Positions 34,202 through 43,270 of a stretch of 64,000 nt of DNA are shown one piece after another. Every line of letters begins with the position of its first letter. Position 1 is the first letter of the stretch. Source of the stretch: Candidatus Poribacteria bacterium (lineage in GTDB: Bacteria; Poribacteria; WGA-4E; WGA-3G); NCBI GenBank assembly GCA_958295945.1, contig OY282386.1, forward strand, positions 3,342,204-3,406,203. Direction: 5' to 3'. Below the pieces are notes generated by a model. That model did not search any database. It saw only the letters and a list, made by a program, of their open reading frames with translations, and had not been told where the DNA came from. The translations under genes and the position numbers were made by a program.

Positions 34202-37200
34202 TTAGAACATCTGTTCCAAACGCCAAAGAATTAATAGTTTCCGTGCCGAAGATTCTACATTGAGTGGCAGCGCGAATTCAAACATAGAGTTCAAAGGCAA
34301 ATCAACACCTGGGGGATGGACAAAGATTGATATTCCAATACCAGCCGATAATTTGAAATCATTCAATGAAAAATTGGTAAACGGGTTTTCATCATACCAC
34401 CAAACTTGTCCTGCATCTAAAAAAGTGCTGAGTGCCCATCCGATTGAAACATCTGAAAAACCTTCAATATAGGTAATATCCATAAATCTGTGTTCAAGAT
34501 TCAGCACAAATCGTTTATCCCCTGCAAAAGTGTTGTGTCTAAAACCGCGAAGGTTCGGTAAGCCGCCAAGGTAAAGCAGACGTTGTGATGGTAAGCGTCC
34601 ATCGGAAAAATCCCCAAGAATACGGACATTTAGGTTATGTTTACCAATCAATGGTGTGTATCGTATTAATTCCAATTGATAAGTGTTATATGTCCAATCT
34701 CTACCGAGATTGCCGCCTACTATTTCTATACCTATATTTCCTCGCCAACCCTGTCGTGTATGTGGATTGGGTCTCAGAATCATTTGGCTCGCGAGATTGT
34801 CAGCACCATCAAGAGTTGATTTATGATCTCGTGTGTCAAAAGTGTATCTCAATGCAACAATGTTCTGCGTGCCAGTGTCAATCCGTTGATTTCCGAGTTT
34901 GACTTTGCTTCTATCATAATAACTCCAATCCGTTGATTTGAAGAGATTATCATGATGTTCATAAATCAATTCCAGACGCACCTGAGATGATTGTCCAAAT
35001 TTCTTTGCAATCCAGACATGTTCTCCCTGACTTTGAAAAAAATGGTCAACAGATGTACCGTAGAAAGAATCGCTTAGGTTAAACTCAGCAGGCAATAAGC
35101 GGAAGTCGTTTATACTCTTATTCGTTAATTTGTATGAACCGACCCCTATAGTCAATGGGAAACGTGTGAAAAAGGTGTTTTCCACACCGACTTGATAGTT
35201 CAAAATGCGGCTTGAAACTCCGAGACTGAATGAACCGAACAGATGTTCTTCATCCAGAAGATGAGTTGATAGGTTTCCACCCGCACCTAATACTAACCCG
35301 TGCACACGATTGAAACCGACTATAGGAAACCAACCGGATTTTACTAACGGATGTTCAATTATATCTACAATCAGAACATTTTTCCCACCTTCTCTTTGTG
35401 CTTGCCAATCGCCAACCGACTTGAAAGCATCATTGCTCTTCTTGAGTTCTTTCTGTAGGTTATTGATCTTGTTTTGACCTAAAGAGTGAAAATATACACC
35501 TTCGCTATCCAAATCTAATGCAGCAGTTAGTACCGACTCTGGAATGCGACGATTGCCAGTAAAACGAATTTCATCAATGCTGCCTTCGCTTATGTTATAC
35601 TGTAGTTGGTCGTTGTCATATTCATGGGTAACATTTGCAAATGAGAAGCCGCGGTTTAAATAGAAATCGCGAATCATTTGTTGCTTCAAGTGTATATTCG
35701 CATCAGAATAATAACTTGGAAATAGATCAAACCAACGTTTGATGAAAAGTGCGGGAAAACTCCTATTCCCCCGGATGTTTATTTTGTTTGCATTCTGCAC
35801 TTTTGTTTCTGTCACACGGATTCGCACATTGACTTTTAACAGTCCTTCCTTCTGTAGACTATCATTCTTGGTAGTGTCGGTATCATCCTCTGTAGAAGTG
35901 CTTGATGGATTTGTTGGTGCAAATTCAGTATCTTCTTGTTCCACAATAGTAATAGTCAATTCCACCTTCTCAAACCAATCCAAATTCTCTAAATGAGAAA
36001 TTAACCGAGACAATTGTTCGTTTGTAATTGTGGCACCAATTGCAATTGGAATTCTACCTAACAGGACATCATAAGGGATGGTGTCGTTTCCCTCAATTTC
36101 AATAGTATTCACTATAAAATAATCTGATATATCAAACGTTTCTGTGAATAATGGATGTTTCTTAACCAACTTTAATTTTCCCATTCCTTCTTTCCAGTGG
36201 GGCCACCACGGATATTCTTCATCATACATAGGCAACCAGTAACTATACTCACGATGAACTGCGGGGTTCATATCATTGCCTACATCCTTTTTCAATTGCG
36301 AATTGCGAAAAACGTTGAGAAGCCAAGTTTCATCCCCATCTTTTTTATTCGGCTTTCGTGGAATGGCGGCTTCTAAACTCCAATAATTAGCGTTGATTTT
36401 AGTCGCAACTTTTGAATTTGAATTCCATGAACTATCCGCTTTGAACTGGACGACTGAACTATCACTCTTTTCTCTCTTTACACCGTTGGGTGCGAATCGA
36501 AAATTTGGGAAACCTACTTTTGTGACCATTTGATCGAACACACCGCCAATCGGATTGATGATGAGATGCGAATATGCTTCCGTTTTTGGATCCATATCAA
36601 GTAGGATTTCAATAGATTCATCTTCCCAGATAGGTGAATCAAGTTGTGTTTGTGATACGCGCGGAACTTGTGATTCCTGTATGAACGCTCTTACACCAAT
36701 ATAAAAGTTGTCTGCGTCATACATCATAAACACATCTGTCTGATTTTCAGCGGTTTCTGTTCCTGCAGGATTCTGAAAAGCAGAGAGTGTATTTGAATAT
36801 AGCCATGTTGTTTCTGATAAATATCCATCAATCGTAGGCGGTTCTGTGGTTAATGGGATAGGCAACTCAACATCGGATGTCGACACTTCTTGATCGCTTC
36901 CCTGATTGGCATCATTGGATTTACTACGTAATCTCGGATTCGTAAGTATTGAAATTGTATCGGTGGCATTTAAACGGAGCAGCGGACCTCCCTCGTTGAT
37001 AATGCCGATGTTATCTTCAATTTCGGATGGTAGATTGATAAGATACTGATGTTTCTCACTATTGAGTTCAACATCAGCAGGATAATTGATTGGAAGGAGT
37101 AATTTGATATTACCACGCGATGCGGTTATATCAAGCGGAGCAGGAAGGTCGTCAAGCAGAGATAGGTCAATTGAACCGTTTTGCGTCTTTATTTCGCTCT

Positions 37201-37897
37201 GTCCTGGTGTCAACAATATTTGTCCATGAATGCGTCCGCTATATGTTTCCACTTGATAGTTTCCTGTGGTCTCATCCAAATGGACGTTTCCTAACTCATT
37301 GGTTATTTTTATTTTTCCGCGTAAGTGATGAATGTAGACATCTCCAACTCTAACTCTGAGATCTACAGCAATATCTGAAGGTGTTTTAATTTCATAGTTT
37401 AGTTGCAGATCTTTTTTAAAGTCGGATGTGCTTTTTTCATCGTTTGTCTGATCGGGTATGTCTTCTGGCAGCTGCACATTCAACTGAAGCACACCATCTT
37501 TTTGAGTGTTTGTTAATTTGATTTTTTCTAAATATTCCTTTGTAAAGAGTGAATTTTCCACGAGAGCGTGTTTTTCCAGTTTAACACTAATAGTATCTTT
37601 GAGTTCTACATTACTGTCAATCGCCAGTATTTTTATATTACCGGGTATGTCTAAATGGAGTTCTATTTTGAAGATGTCGGCATAACTAAAGGTGTTTTCT
37701 GTGGTTGGTGGGGAAGAAACCTTAGGGGGTGCTTGAGTTCGGTCTTTTGCCGTTTGTTCACTAAGGGGTGTAGAACGTTCAGTGCCAGTCTGCAAAACAT
37801 TGAGGGCATCTATTGACTGGACTGAAGCACAAATTCCTAATAAGACAAGACAAATAATCCATTGCCAATAACCTGACGTAATCATAAATCTCAACAT
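34202..37897 (-). CDS. DUF4097 + CBM9-like + POTRA + Omp85 fusion outer-membrane protein
   Basis: 1231 residues with an N-terminal hydrophobic signal. Residues about 65-315 resemble the DUF4097 beta-helix (YSGRIHGQ, TQNGSIDLS, SRGNIKLL, ending GGPLLRLNA). Residues about 345-580 match a CBM9/DOMON-type domain of exported proteins (PPTIDGYLSETTW, then DNFYIGVRAF, then DESIEILLDMD). POTRA-like domains start near 599 (IEIEGNDTIPYDVL), 707 (KINIRGNRSFPALF) and 775 (IDEIRFTGNRRIPES). The last 370 residues form an Omp85 barrel with the loop-6 motif LRGFR near 1116 and a terminal aromatic. It should sit in the outer membrane with a long periplasmic part. Known Omp85 proteins insert or transport proteins; the added domains suggest binding of a polymer or glycan. 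No ribosome binding site is evident. Confidence 0.85.
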   Translation of the reverse strand: MLRFMITSGYWQWIICLVLLGICASVQSIDALNVLQTGTERSTPLSEQTAKDRTQAPPKVSSPPTTENTFSYADIFKIELHLDIPGNIKILAIDSNVELKDTISVKLEKHALVENSLFTKEYLEKIKLTNTQKDGVLQLNVQLPEDIPDQTNDEKSTSDFKKDLQLNYEIKTPSDIAVDLRVRVGDVYIHHLRGKIKITNELGNVHLDETTGNYQVETYSGRIHGQILLTPGQSEIKTQNGSIDLSLLDDLPAPLDITASRGNIKLLLPINYPADVELNSEKHQYLINLPSEIEDNIGIINEGGPLLRLNATDTISILTNPRLRSKSNDANQGSDQEVSTSDVELPIPLTTEPPTIDGYLSETTWLYSNTLSAFQNPAGTETAENQTDVFMMYDADNFYIGVRAFIQESQVPRVSQTQLDSPIWEDESIEILLDMDPKTEAYSHLIINPIGGVFDQMVTKVGFPNFRFAPNGVKREKSDSSVVQFKADSSWNSNSKVATKINANYWSLEAAIPRKPNKKDGDETWLLNVFRNSQLKKDVGNDMNPAVHREYSYWLPMYDEEYPWWPHWKEGMGKLKLVKKHPLFTETFDISDYFIVNTIEIEGNDTIPYDVLLGRIPIAIGATITNEQLSRLISHLENLDWFEKVELTITIVEQEDTEFAPTNPSSTSTEDDTDTTKNDSLQKEGLLKVNVRIRVTETKVQNANKINIRGNRSFPALFIKRWFDLFPSYYSDANIHLKQQMIRDFYLNRGFSFANVTHEYDNDQLQYNISEGSIDEIRFTGNRRIPESVLTAALDLDSEGVYFHSLGQNKINNLQKELKKSNDAFKSVGDWQAQREGGKNVLIVDIIEHPLVKSGWFPIVGFNRVHGLVLGAGGNLSTHLLDEEHLFGSFSLGVSSRILNYQVGVENTFFTRFPLTIGVGSYKLTNKSINDFRLLPAEFNLSDSFYGTSVDHFFQSQGEHVWIAKKFGQSSQVRLELIYEHHDNLFKSTDWSYYDRSKVKLGNQRIDTGTQNIVALRYTFDTRDHKSTLDGADNLASQMILRPNPHTRQGWRGNIGIEIVGGNLGRDWTYNTYQLELIRYTPLIGKHNLNVRILGDFSDGRLPSQRLLYLGGLPNLRGFRHNTFAGDKRFVLNLEHRFMDITYIEGFSDVSIGWALSTFLDAGQVWWYDENPFTNFSLNDFKLSAGIGISIFVHPPGVDLPLNSMFEFALPLNVESSARKLLILWRLEQMF

Positions 37898-38074
37898 AGT
37901 AGTGAATCGGGTGAAGAAGCAAAGAGGTGAATCAGAATAATAGATATGGTGTTTGAATGTATCGTTTATATTGTGAACGATACAACGATATCTTATTTAT
38001 TACCCCAATTTTAAAATACTTGACACATATTATATAATACTTTATACTTATTATTAAAGTCAAGATGTTTGTTG

Positions 38075-38144
38075 GGGTGTGTAAAGATTTTGGCAAAATA
38101 TCACAATGGATGGTAATAAGTTAGGGACAAAAACTTACACACCC
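38075..38144. mobile_element. 70-bp MITE of the GGGTGTGT family with 9-bp target duplication
   Basis: Termini GGGTGTGTAAAG and CTTACACACCC, extended as an imperfect inverted repeat; the right part GTTAGGGACAAAAACTT matches the right ends of the 4480 and 25687 copies. TGTTTGTTG is repeated at 38066-38074 and 38145-38153, a 9-bp target-site duplication as seen for the 4480 copy. It has no coding capacity; it is the minimal version of the family. Confidence 0.82.
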
Positions 38145-38150
38145 TGTTTG

Positions 38151-38179
38151 TTGATTGCAGTAACTGTATACAGTTATAT
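38151..38179 (+). promoter_or_regulatory. Predicted promoter with a 16-bp palindromic operator
   Basis: TTGATT at 38151-38156, a 17-nt spacer and TTATAT at 38174-38179. The perfect palindrome TAACTGTATACAGTTA (38161-38176) covers the spacer and the start of the -10 box, the expected place for a repressor site. The -35 box overlaps the right-hand copy of the MITE target duplication. The ATG follows at 38255. Confidence 0.5.
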
Positions 38180-38254
38180 TCGTTAACGTATAGATAAGTT
38201 ACATCATAATAAAGGGGTGTGTTCACATACTTGCTATCACGGAGTAATATTTAG

Positions 38255-39298
38255 ATGTCCAATTCTCTTACAGAATATCGTTTTTCTTTCGGTCCATGGA
38301 ATATACATGAGGGTGCTGACCCATTTGGACCTCCTGTTCGGGAATCTTATAGTTTTGATGAAAAGGTAAGTTTTTACAGGGATCTCGGTTTTGTTGGTAT
38401 TCAATTTCATGATGATGATGTCGTTCCTGACATAGACAGCAAAACGCATACAGAATTAATCTCACGCACAAGAAGCGTTAAAGCACAACTTGATGACCAA
38501 GGTTTGACAACAGAGGTAATAGCACCCCGTCTATGGGAATCACCGCAGACGATTGATGGAGCTTTCACTTCTAACTCAGCAGAAGAGAGACAATACGCGA
38601 TTGAACGTTCAAAACGTTGTATAGACATTGCCAACGTCCTTGAGTGCAAGAGTTTTGTGTTGTGGCTTGCCCGAGAAGGCACTTATATCCGTGAAACAAA
38701 GCACTCTGCAAACGCGGTCGGACATATTTTAGATGCCATTAATGTGCTGCTCGACTATGATCCTGAGGTGCGTATTCTAATTGAACCAAAGCCTAACGAA
38801 CCGATGGATATTGCCTATATTCCAACAATTGGACACGCTATCGGTTTAGCATACTCAAGTACCGATCCTGAACGTGTTGGTGGATTAATAGAGAGCGCGC
38901 ATGCTATACTTGCAGGATTGGAACCATCAGATGAGATGGGGTATGCCCTTTTCCATAAGAAACTTTGGAGTGTACATCTGAATGACCAGAACGGACTGAA
39001 GTTTGATCAGGATAAGGCGTTCGGTTCTGCCAATTTGAGACGGGCCTTTAATCAAGTGCGCGTCCTTGAAGAAAATGGATACGGAAGAAATGGAGAATTT
39101 GTCGGATTAGATGTTAAAGTGATGCGGACTCAACCGCGTGATATTTCAACGAAACATCTACTGAGTAGTCGGAGGACGTTTCTTCATTTGCTTGAAAAAG
39201 TGAGGACACTTGACAGAAAAGTAGAACAGGAGTTTATTGCAGCACGAGATTATGAAAGATTAGATTTTTATATTCTTGAACACCTACTTGGAAAATGA
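38255..39298 (+). CDS. Xylose isomerase-like TIM-barrel sugar isomerase
   Basis: 347 residues, shorter than classical class I XylA (about 390). Key residues are in place: His52 and Asp55 (FHDDD), Glu177 and Lys179 (IEPKPNEP), Glu213 and His216 (ESAHA), Asp251 and Asp253 (FDQDKAFG), and Asp286 (GLDVK). The loop HLNDQNGLKFDQD is two residues shorter than in classical enzymes, which marks a separate subfamily. It should interconvert an aldose and ketose using divalent metals; xylose itself is not certain. A GGAG site lies 10 nt before the ATG. Confidence 0.87.
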   Translation: MSNSLTEYRFSFGPWNIHEGADPFGPPVRESYSFDEKVSFYRDLGFVGIQFHDDDVVPDIDSKTHTELISRTRSVKAQLDDQGLTTEVIAPRLWESPQTIDGAFTSNSAEERQYAIERSKRCIDIANVLECKSFVLWLAREGTYIRETKHSANAVGHILDAINVLLDYDPEVRILIEPKPNEPMDIAYIPTIGHAIGLAYSSTDPERVGGLIESAHAILAGLEPSDEMGYALFHKKLWSVHLNDQNGLKFDQDKAFGSANLRRAFNQVRVLEENGYGRNGEFVGLDVKVMRTQPRDISTKHLLSSRRTFLHLLEKVRTLDRKVEQEFIAARDYERLDFYILEHLLGK

Positions 39299-39389
39299 CT
39301 TGGTGTGAATATTTATGCTGTATCACGATTTATATTCAACATAGATCAGACAGAATTAGAAAATAAGGATAGCAGGGAAAACAAAAAGA

Positions 39390-40058
39390 ATGAGATCAGA
39401 GAAACCACCTATATGCAAGGAGAAACTTGTTCTACCTGAGTTAGAACACTCTTATAGGTCTGTAGTGTTAGTCGGTCCACCAGGTGTCGGCAAGGGGACT
39501 CAGGGGAAACTGTTGTCAAAAATCCCAGGCATATTCCACATTTCCAGTGGAGATATGTTCCGAGAACTTGATGAGGAGTCCGATTTAGGACAGATATTCC
39601 ATGATTATGCTTCACGCGGCAAGTTAGTGCCTGACGATATTACTGTGAAAACATGGCATAGATATGTGAAAAACAAAGTGAAGCAAAAGGTCTATAATCC
39701 GGAAACAGATTTGCTTGTTCTTGATGGTATCCCTCGGAATATAGAGCAAGTTGAATTATTATCTCCACACATTAAGGTGCTTAAAGTCCTTTACATGGTA
39801 TGTGAAGATCGCGAAGTGATGTTTGAACGCATTCGTGGACGTGCCATCAAAGAACATCGCAATGACGATTCAGATGAATTCGTCGTTCGGTATCGGTGGG
39901 ATTATTATAAGCAGTTTACCGAGCCGATTATTGACCACTATCCGCAAGAGTTGGTAAGAATTATTGATGCCGACACAATCCCAGCAGATGTGCTGAATCA
40001 GATTTTAAGTGCCCTCGTTCCGATTCAGAAGGATTGCTTTTCTCCTCCGAATATTTAA
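39390..40058 (+). CDS. Adenylate kinase-like nucleoside monophosphate kinase
   Basis: 222 residues with the P-loop GPPGVGKGTQG at 29-39, the NMP-binding stretch HISSGDMFREL, then RGKLVPDD, LVLDGIPRN and GRAIKEHRNDDS in the lid area. No zinc cysteines are present in the lid. The fold fits adenylate kinase, but an extra N-terminal 24 residues and the IPRN variant (instead of FPR) suggest a paralogue, perhaps with another nucleotide preference. It follows the isomerase gene by 91 nt on the same strand. Confidence 0.83.
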   Translation: MRSEKPPICKEKLVLPELEHSYRSVVLVGPPGVGKGTQGKLLSKIPGIFHISSGDMFRELDEESDLGQIFHDYASRGKLVPDDITVKTWHRYVKNKVKQKVYNPETDLLVLDGIPRNIEQVELLSPHIKVLKVLYMVCEDREVMFERIRGRAIKEHRNDDSDEFVVRYRWDYYKQFTEPIIDHYPQELVRIIDADTIPADVLNQILSALVPIQKDCFSPPNI

Positions 40059-40133
40059 TTCCACGATTGTTTGAATCTCATTTCTAATAGAGAACATTTC
40101 ATTATATGATTTTGAAGTCGCATTGATATGGAA

Positions 40134-40165
40134 AATATAAGAGGTGTAATGAATTGCGCGACTAC
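40134..40165. repeat. Copy of the GAATTGCGCGACTAC repeat
   Basis: AATATAAGAGG, then AATGAATTGCGCGACTAC, as at 32600-32631. It lies in the short gap between two convergent genes and may contribute to termination. Confidence 0.5.
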
Positions 40166-40190
40166 AAGCGATAATTTTGGTAATGCGATA

Positions 40191-41795
40191 TTATTTTACA
40201 CGACGGTAAACCCGAATCTCAGGATGTATCAGTGCACGCATGGGAAATGGTGCATTATTGTCAGATATTGTTATACCTAAGAACTGTGGCACTCGGTGGA
40301 AGGTCTTCTGTAATTCATAACGGCTACTCTCCCCTAAAATCTTATCATAATATTGTAGTGTTCCCTCAATATCTACCTCTGTAAGTGGATACCAATCTAT
40401 TTCTTCATACACCTCGGGATTCTGCTTATATTTTTGGATTACTTCCATGTTTTGATAGATGACTAATGCCCATTCAGCATCTTCGTCCATTAGATCTATA
40501 TCAAATTCAGGTATGAGCCAATCAAATAGTATCTCTGGTGCATGTGAAATTGAACTTTCGTGTGAGATGTTTTCCGATGCCCACACGGTTGCTTCCTGTC
40601 CAGTAGGTTGCGACATCATTACCGAAGCAAAAGCGACAGTATAAACGAATGAATATAGCCATATAACTCCTCCAATGAGCACACTAATCCTTTTGTCAAC
40701 TGCTATAAGAAGTGCAGCTGCAAGGATTGTAAGCACTGGATAGAGAATCAACAGATGGCGGGTGAAGGAGACCTTAAATGTTCCAACAAAGAGTAGATAC
40801 GGAAGGACAAAAGCAAGTATAAATAAACCTATCTGTCCTTTTTCATTTGAGGCGGATGATTTATTCCGTGAGACTATCAACTGGACAAAAGTATACACTA
40901 CACCACAACTTGTAAGCATGGCAAGTGGCAAACCCACACCCCACTTCAAGAGTGTCCACAAATATAGAAACCGATCTATCCATCCTGTATCACCCGTTGC
41001 GAATAATCCAAAATGTCCGCTATGATAGTGTTTGGATTCATACCAAAAGTCTTTGAAAAAATGATTCCAGTCGGATGACACTATATCTATCAACCAATAC
41101 GGACAAACTACCGTAAATGTCAATGCACAAACACCGATTATTGTAGTAAACTTCCGAAAAAAGTGTTCTGTCCGAATAAAAAACACAAGAGATAAAAGGA
41201 CAAAGACAGTTGGGAACTTCACAGCGATACATATTCCACTTACAACTCCAAGACATATAGATGATCTGAAAGTTAGATCGGTATCTCTGGCAGCGAACCA
41301 TAGGAACAGTGTCACACAGAAAGTCGCTGGCATGTCAACAAGTGCAAAACGTGATTCATTCGTCGCGTGAAACATAGCAACCGTCAAGAAAGCCGCAGCA
41401 ATCTGACCGACCCGTTTATTGTAACACCTTGTGCCGAGACAATATGTTAGCCAAATAGTGCAGGTGGATAGAACTACATTGATGAACCGTGCTAACCAAA
41501 TCACACGGGTTTCTGTTATATCCAATCCGAAGATTGAAAGCACTTTCCCAACGAATGCAATCAGATAGAACCAAGCAGTTCCGGGCCAATTATATATTTC
41601 TGGAGGCGCGGTGAAATTGATAAGATTTATGATGTCTTCTGCAATCAGGACTTCACGTGGATCGGGAGTATCGGGGAGACCCACACCTACACCGAGAATG
41701 CGTATCACAAAACCGACAACAAGAATAGCAGGCATCAAGAGAATAGATAGGTAGGATGTGTAATTCCTTAGCGAAACAGGTAATTTTATATTCAT
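40191..41795 (-). CDS. GT39/ArnT-like membrane glycosyltransferase
   Basis: 534 residues with about ten to twelve transmembrane helices. The first periplasmic loop has the acidic PDPREV (after GVGLPDT), as in PMT/ArnT-type enzymes that use lipid-linked sugars, and the segment AMFHATNESRFALVDMPATF matches the conserved core of this superfamily. It should add a sugar to a lipid or protein on the outer face of the inner membrane. The ATG at 41795 lies after the GNAT stop; a GTG at 41819 would overlap. It is probably cotranscribed with the GNAT gene. Confidence 0.82.
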   Translation of the reverse strand: MNIKLPVSLRNYTSYLSILLMPAILVVGFVIRILGVGVGLPDTPDPREVLIAEDIINLINFTAPPEIYNWPGTAWFYLIAFVGKVLSIFGLDITETRVIWLARFINVVLSTCTIWLTYCLGTRCYNKRVGQIAAAFLTVAMFHATNESRFALVDMPATFCVTLFLWFAARDTDLTFRSSICLGVVSGICIAVKFPTVFVLLSLVFFIRTEHFFRKFTTIIGVCALTFTVVCPYWLIDIVSSDWNHFFKDFWYESKHYHSGHFGLFATGDTGWIDRFLYLWTLLKWGVGLPLAMLTSCGVVYTFVQLIVSRNKSSASNEKGQIGLFILAFVLPYLLFVGTFKVSFTRHLLILYPVLTILAAALLIAVDKRISVLIGGVIWLYSFVYTVAFASVMMSQPTGQEATVWASENISHESSISHAPEILFDWLIPEFDIDLMDEDAEWALVIYQNMEVIQKYKQNPEVYEEIDWYPLTEVDIEGTLQYYDKILGESSRYELQKTFHRVPQFLGITISDNNAPFPMRALIHPEIRVYRRVK

Positions 41796-41797
41796 CG

Positions 41798-42394
41798 CTA
41801 ACGTGAGACTTTTGCCCACAAATCGGCAGGTAGTAGGTTCTGGACTTGGGCAATTTGTGAAGTCATCGGTGGAAGTTTAAGTGTTTTAAAGATGTCTTTC
41901 CACCGTTGTGATTGAGTTTCGTCTACATAGACAGGAATAAATCCTAAATTGAGATAAGTTTTGATTGCTGGGATGCGAAAGTCATCTGTGTCAAGCATAG
42001 AACAAGTAAACCCATTCTCTTTGAAATAGAAGAGGACAGCAAGTGATACCCATTTACCCAGTTTCTTTCCAGTATGTTCACCCACAACACCTACCATATG
42101 GACGTATCCAACATCTATCTCATCAGCTGACTGTCTCCATGCACAGGCAGTGGCGATAGGTATATCTTGGTGTGTGATAAAATAGAATCCATCAGGTGCA
42201 AATACATCACGATTGGTAATTTCGTTTTGTGTATCTTGTGCCGCGCGTGGTCTGCCACCAAAAGAATCACTTATAATGTTTGCCCAATGTAACTCATCCC
42301 CTTCTCGGTAAGTTCGCAGGTGGTATCCGATGGGTAGTTCTAATTTCGGTAAATCATTGAGATTCGGTCTGACCATTCTGAGTTGTCGTGCCAT
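41798..42394 (-). CDS. GNAT-family N-acetyltransferase
   Basis: 198 residues with an acetyl-CoA fold: start LRTYREGDELHWANI, central beta strands with VGYVHMVGVVGEHTGKKLGKWVSLAVL containing the acetyl-CoA loop (H-T-G-K-K-L-G-K), and the closing NLGFIPVYVDE. It acetylates a small molecule or protein amine; the substrate is unknown. It is the first gene of a two-gene minus-strand operon with the GT39-like gene 2 bp away. Confidence 0.85.
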   Translation of the reverse strand: MARQLRMVRPNLNDLPKLELPIGYHLRTYREGDELHWANIISDSFGGRPRAAQDTQNEITNRDVFAPDGFYFITHQDIPIATACAWRQSADEIDVGYVHMVGVVGEHTGKKLGKWVSLAVLFYFKENGFTCSMLDTDDFRIPAIKTYLNLGFIPVYVDETQSQRWKDIFKTLKLPPMTSQIAQVQNLLPADLWAKVSR

Positions 42395-42604
42395 CTTCTA
42401 ATACCATTTGATATTGTCAATATAAAGGTTGTATGAATTATCTTAGTTTATGTAAGTATATTAGATAGCAGAATTAGTGTCAAGTGAATAGGACTAAATG
42501 GGCTTGTACTTAATTGTTGAGATTCTGAACATCGGGGTTAGAAACCCCTCCAATAATGACTATATGTGACACTTGAATGATTTGGATACCATCTAACGAA
42601 TACC

Positions 42605-42633
42605 TTTACATTAATTACGGATAATGTTATAAT
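42605..42633 (+). promoter_or_regulatory. Predicted promoter of aroK-aroB
   Basis: TTTACA at 42605-42610, a 17-nt spacer and a consensus TATAAT at 42628-42633, 76 nt before the chosen aroK start. A GGGGTT-AGA-AACCCC hairpin lies upstream at 42534-42548. Confidence 0.6.
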
Positions 42634-42708
42634 TGCATATATTAGTATCAACCATACCTATGTATTGTATTTATGCCATTTCATATAAGTGTGATAGAGG
42701 TGATTCAG

Positions 42709-43269
42709 TTGAATAGAACTTCTAAGAATAAACCCAATATTGTTCTTGTCGGATTTATGGGTACTGGGAAGACCTCTGTCGGTAAACGGCTTTCATCACT
42801 GATGAGGATGCGGTATATTGATACGGACAGTGTTATTGAAAGAGATAATGAGCGTGCAATTAGCGATATCTTTGAAAAAGATGGAGAATCAGTGTTCCGT
42901 CAACTTGAAAGTGAGGCGGTTGAACAAGTATCTGATCTATACAACTTTGTTATATCCACTGGTGGCGGCGTTGTTTTAAAAGAGGAAAACGTTGCTACAC
43001 TCAAAGAAAACGGAATAGTTTTTTGCTTAACGGCATCTCCAGAGGAGATATATGAACGCATTGGTCATCAGACACACCGTCCTTTATTGCAGACCCCCAA
43101 TCCGCTGGAAACAATTCGAACGATGTTAGATGAACGCGCCCCTTACTACGCCAAGGCTGACTATACGATGGATACCACTGGAAGGTCCTTTGATGAAATA
43201 GTTGTTCATATAAAAAACATCTATTTCAGGAAGATGAAAACATTTGTGCCCAAAAATCCCGATGTGTAA
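42709..43269 (+). CDS. aroK: Shikimate kinase
   Basis: 186 residues from TTG 42709. Walker A GFMGTGKTSVGK, shikimate-binding DTDS after MRYID, the STGGGVV loop, and the lid arginine in QTHRPLL are all present. It phosphorylates shikimate to shikimate-3-phosphate in the chorismate pathway. TTG at 42709 is favoured because GAGGTGA lies about 7 nt upstream; an ATG at 42673 is in frame but lacks a site and sits only 40 nt from the -10 box. It is the first gene of an operon with aroB. Confidence 0.92.
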   Translation: MNRTSKNKPNIVLVGFMGTGKTSVGKRLSSLMRMRYIDTDSVIERDNERAISDIFEKDGESVFRQLESEAVEQVSDLYNFVISTGGGVVLKEENVATLKENGIVFCLTASPEEIYERIGHQTHRPLLQTPNPLETIRTMLDERAPYYAKADYTMDTTGRSFDEIVVHIKNIYFRKMKTFVPKNPDV

Positions 43270-43270
43270 A

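Larger units (their letters stand above)
37898..38254. other. Divergent intergenic gap with MITE and xylose-isomerase promoter
   Basis: This 357-bp gap separates the minus-strand Omp85 gene and the plus-strand TIM-barrel gene. It contains the 70-bp element, the promoter and the palindrome listed separately. The part 37898-38065 is AT-rich with no recognised gene; it should hold the Omp85 promoter, which I could not place with confidence. Confidence 0.5.
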
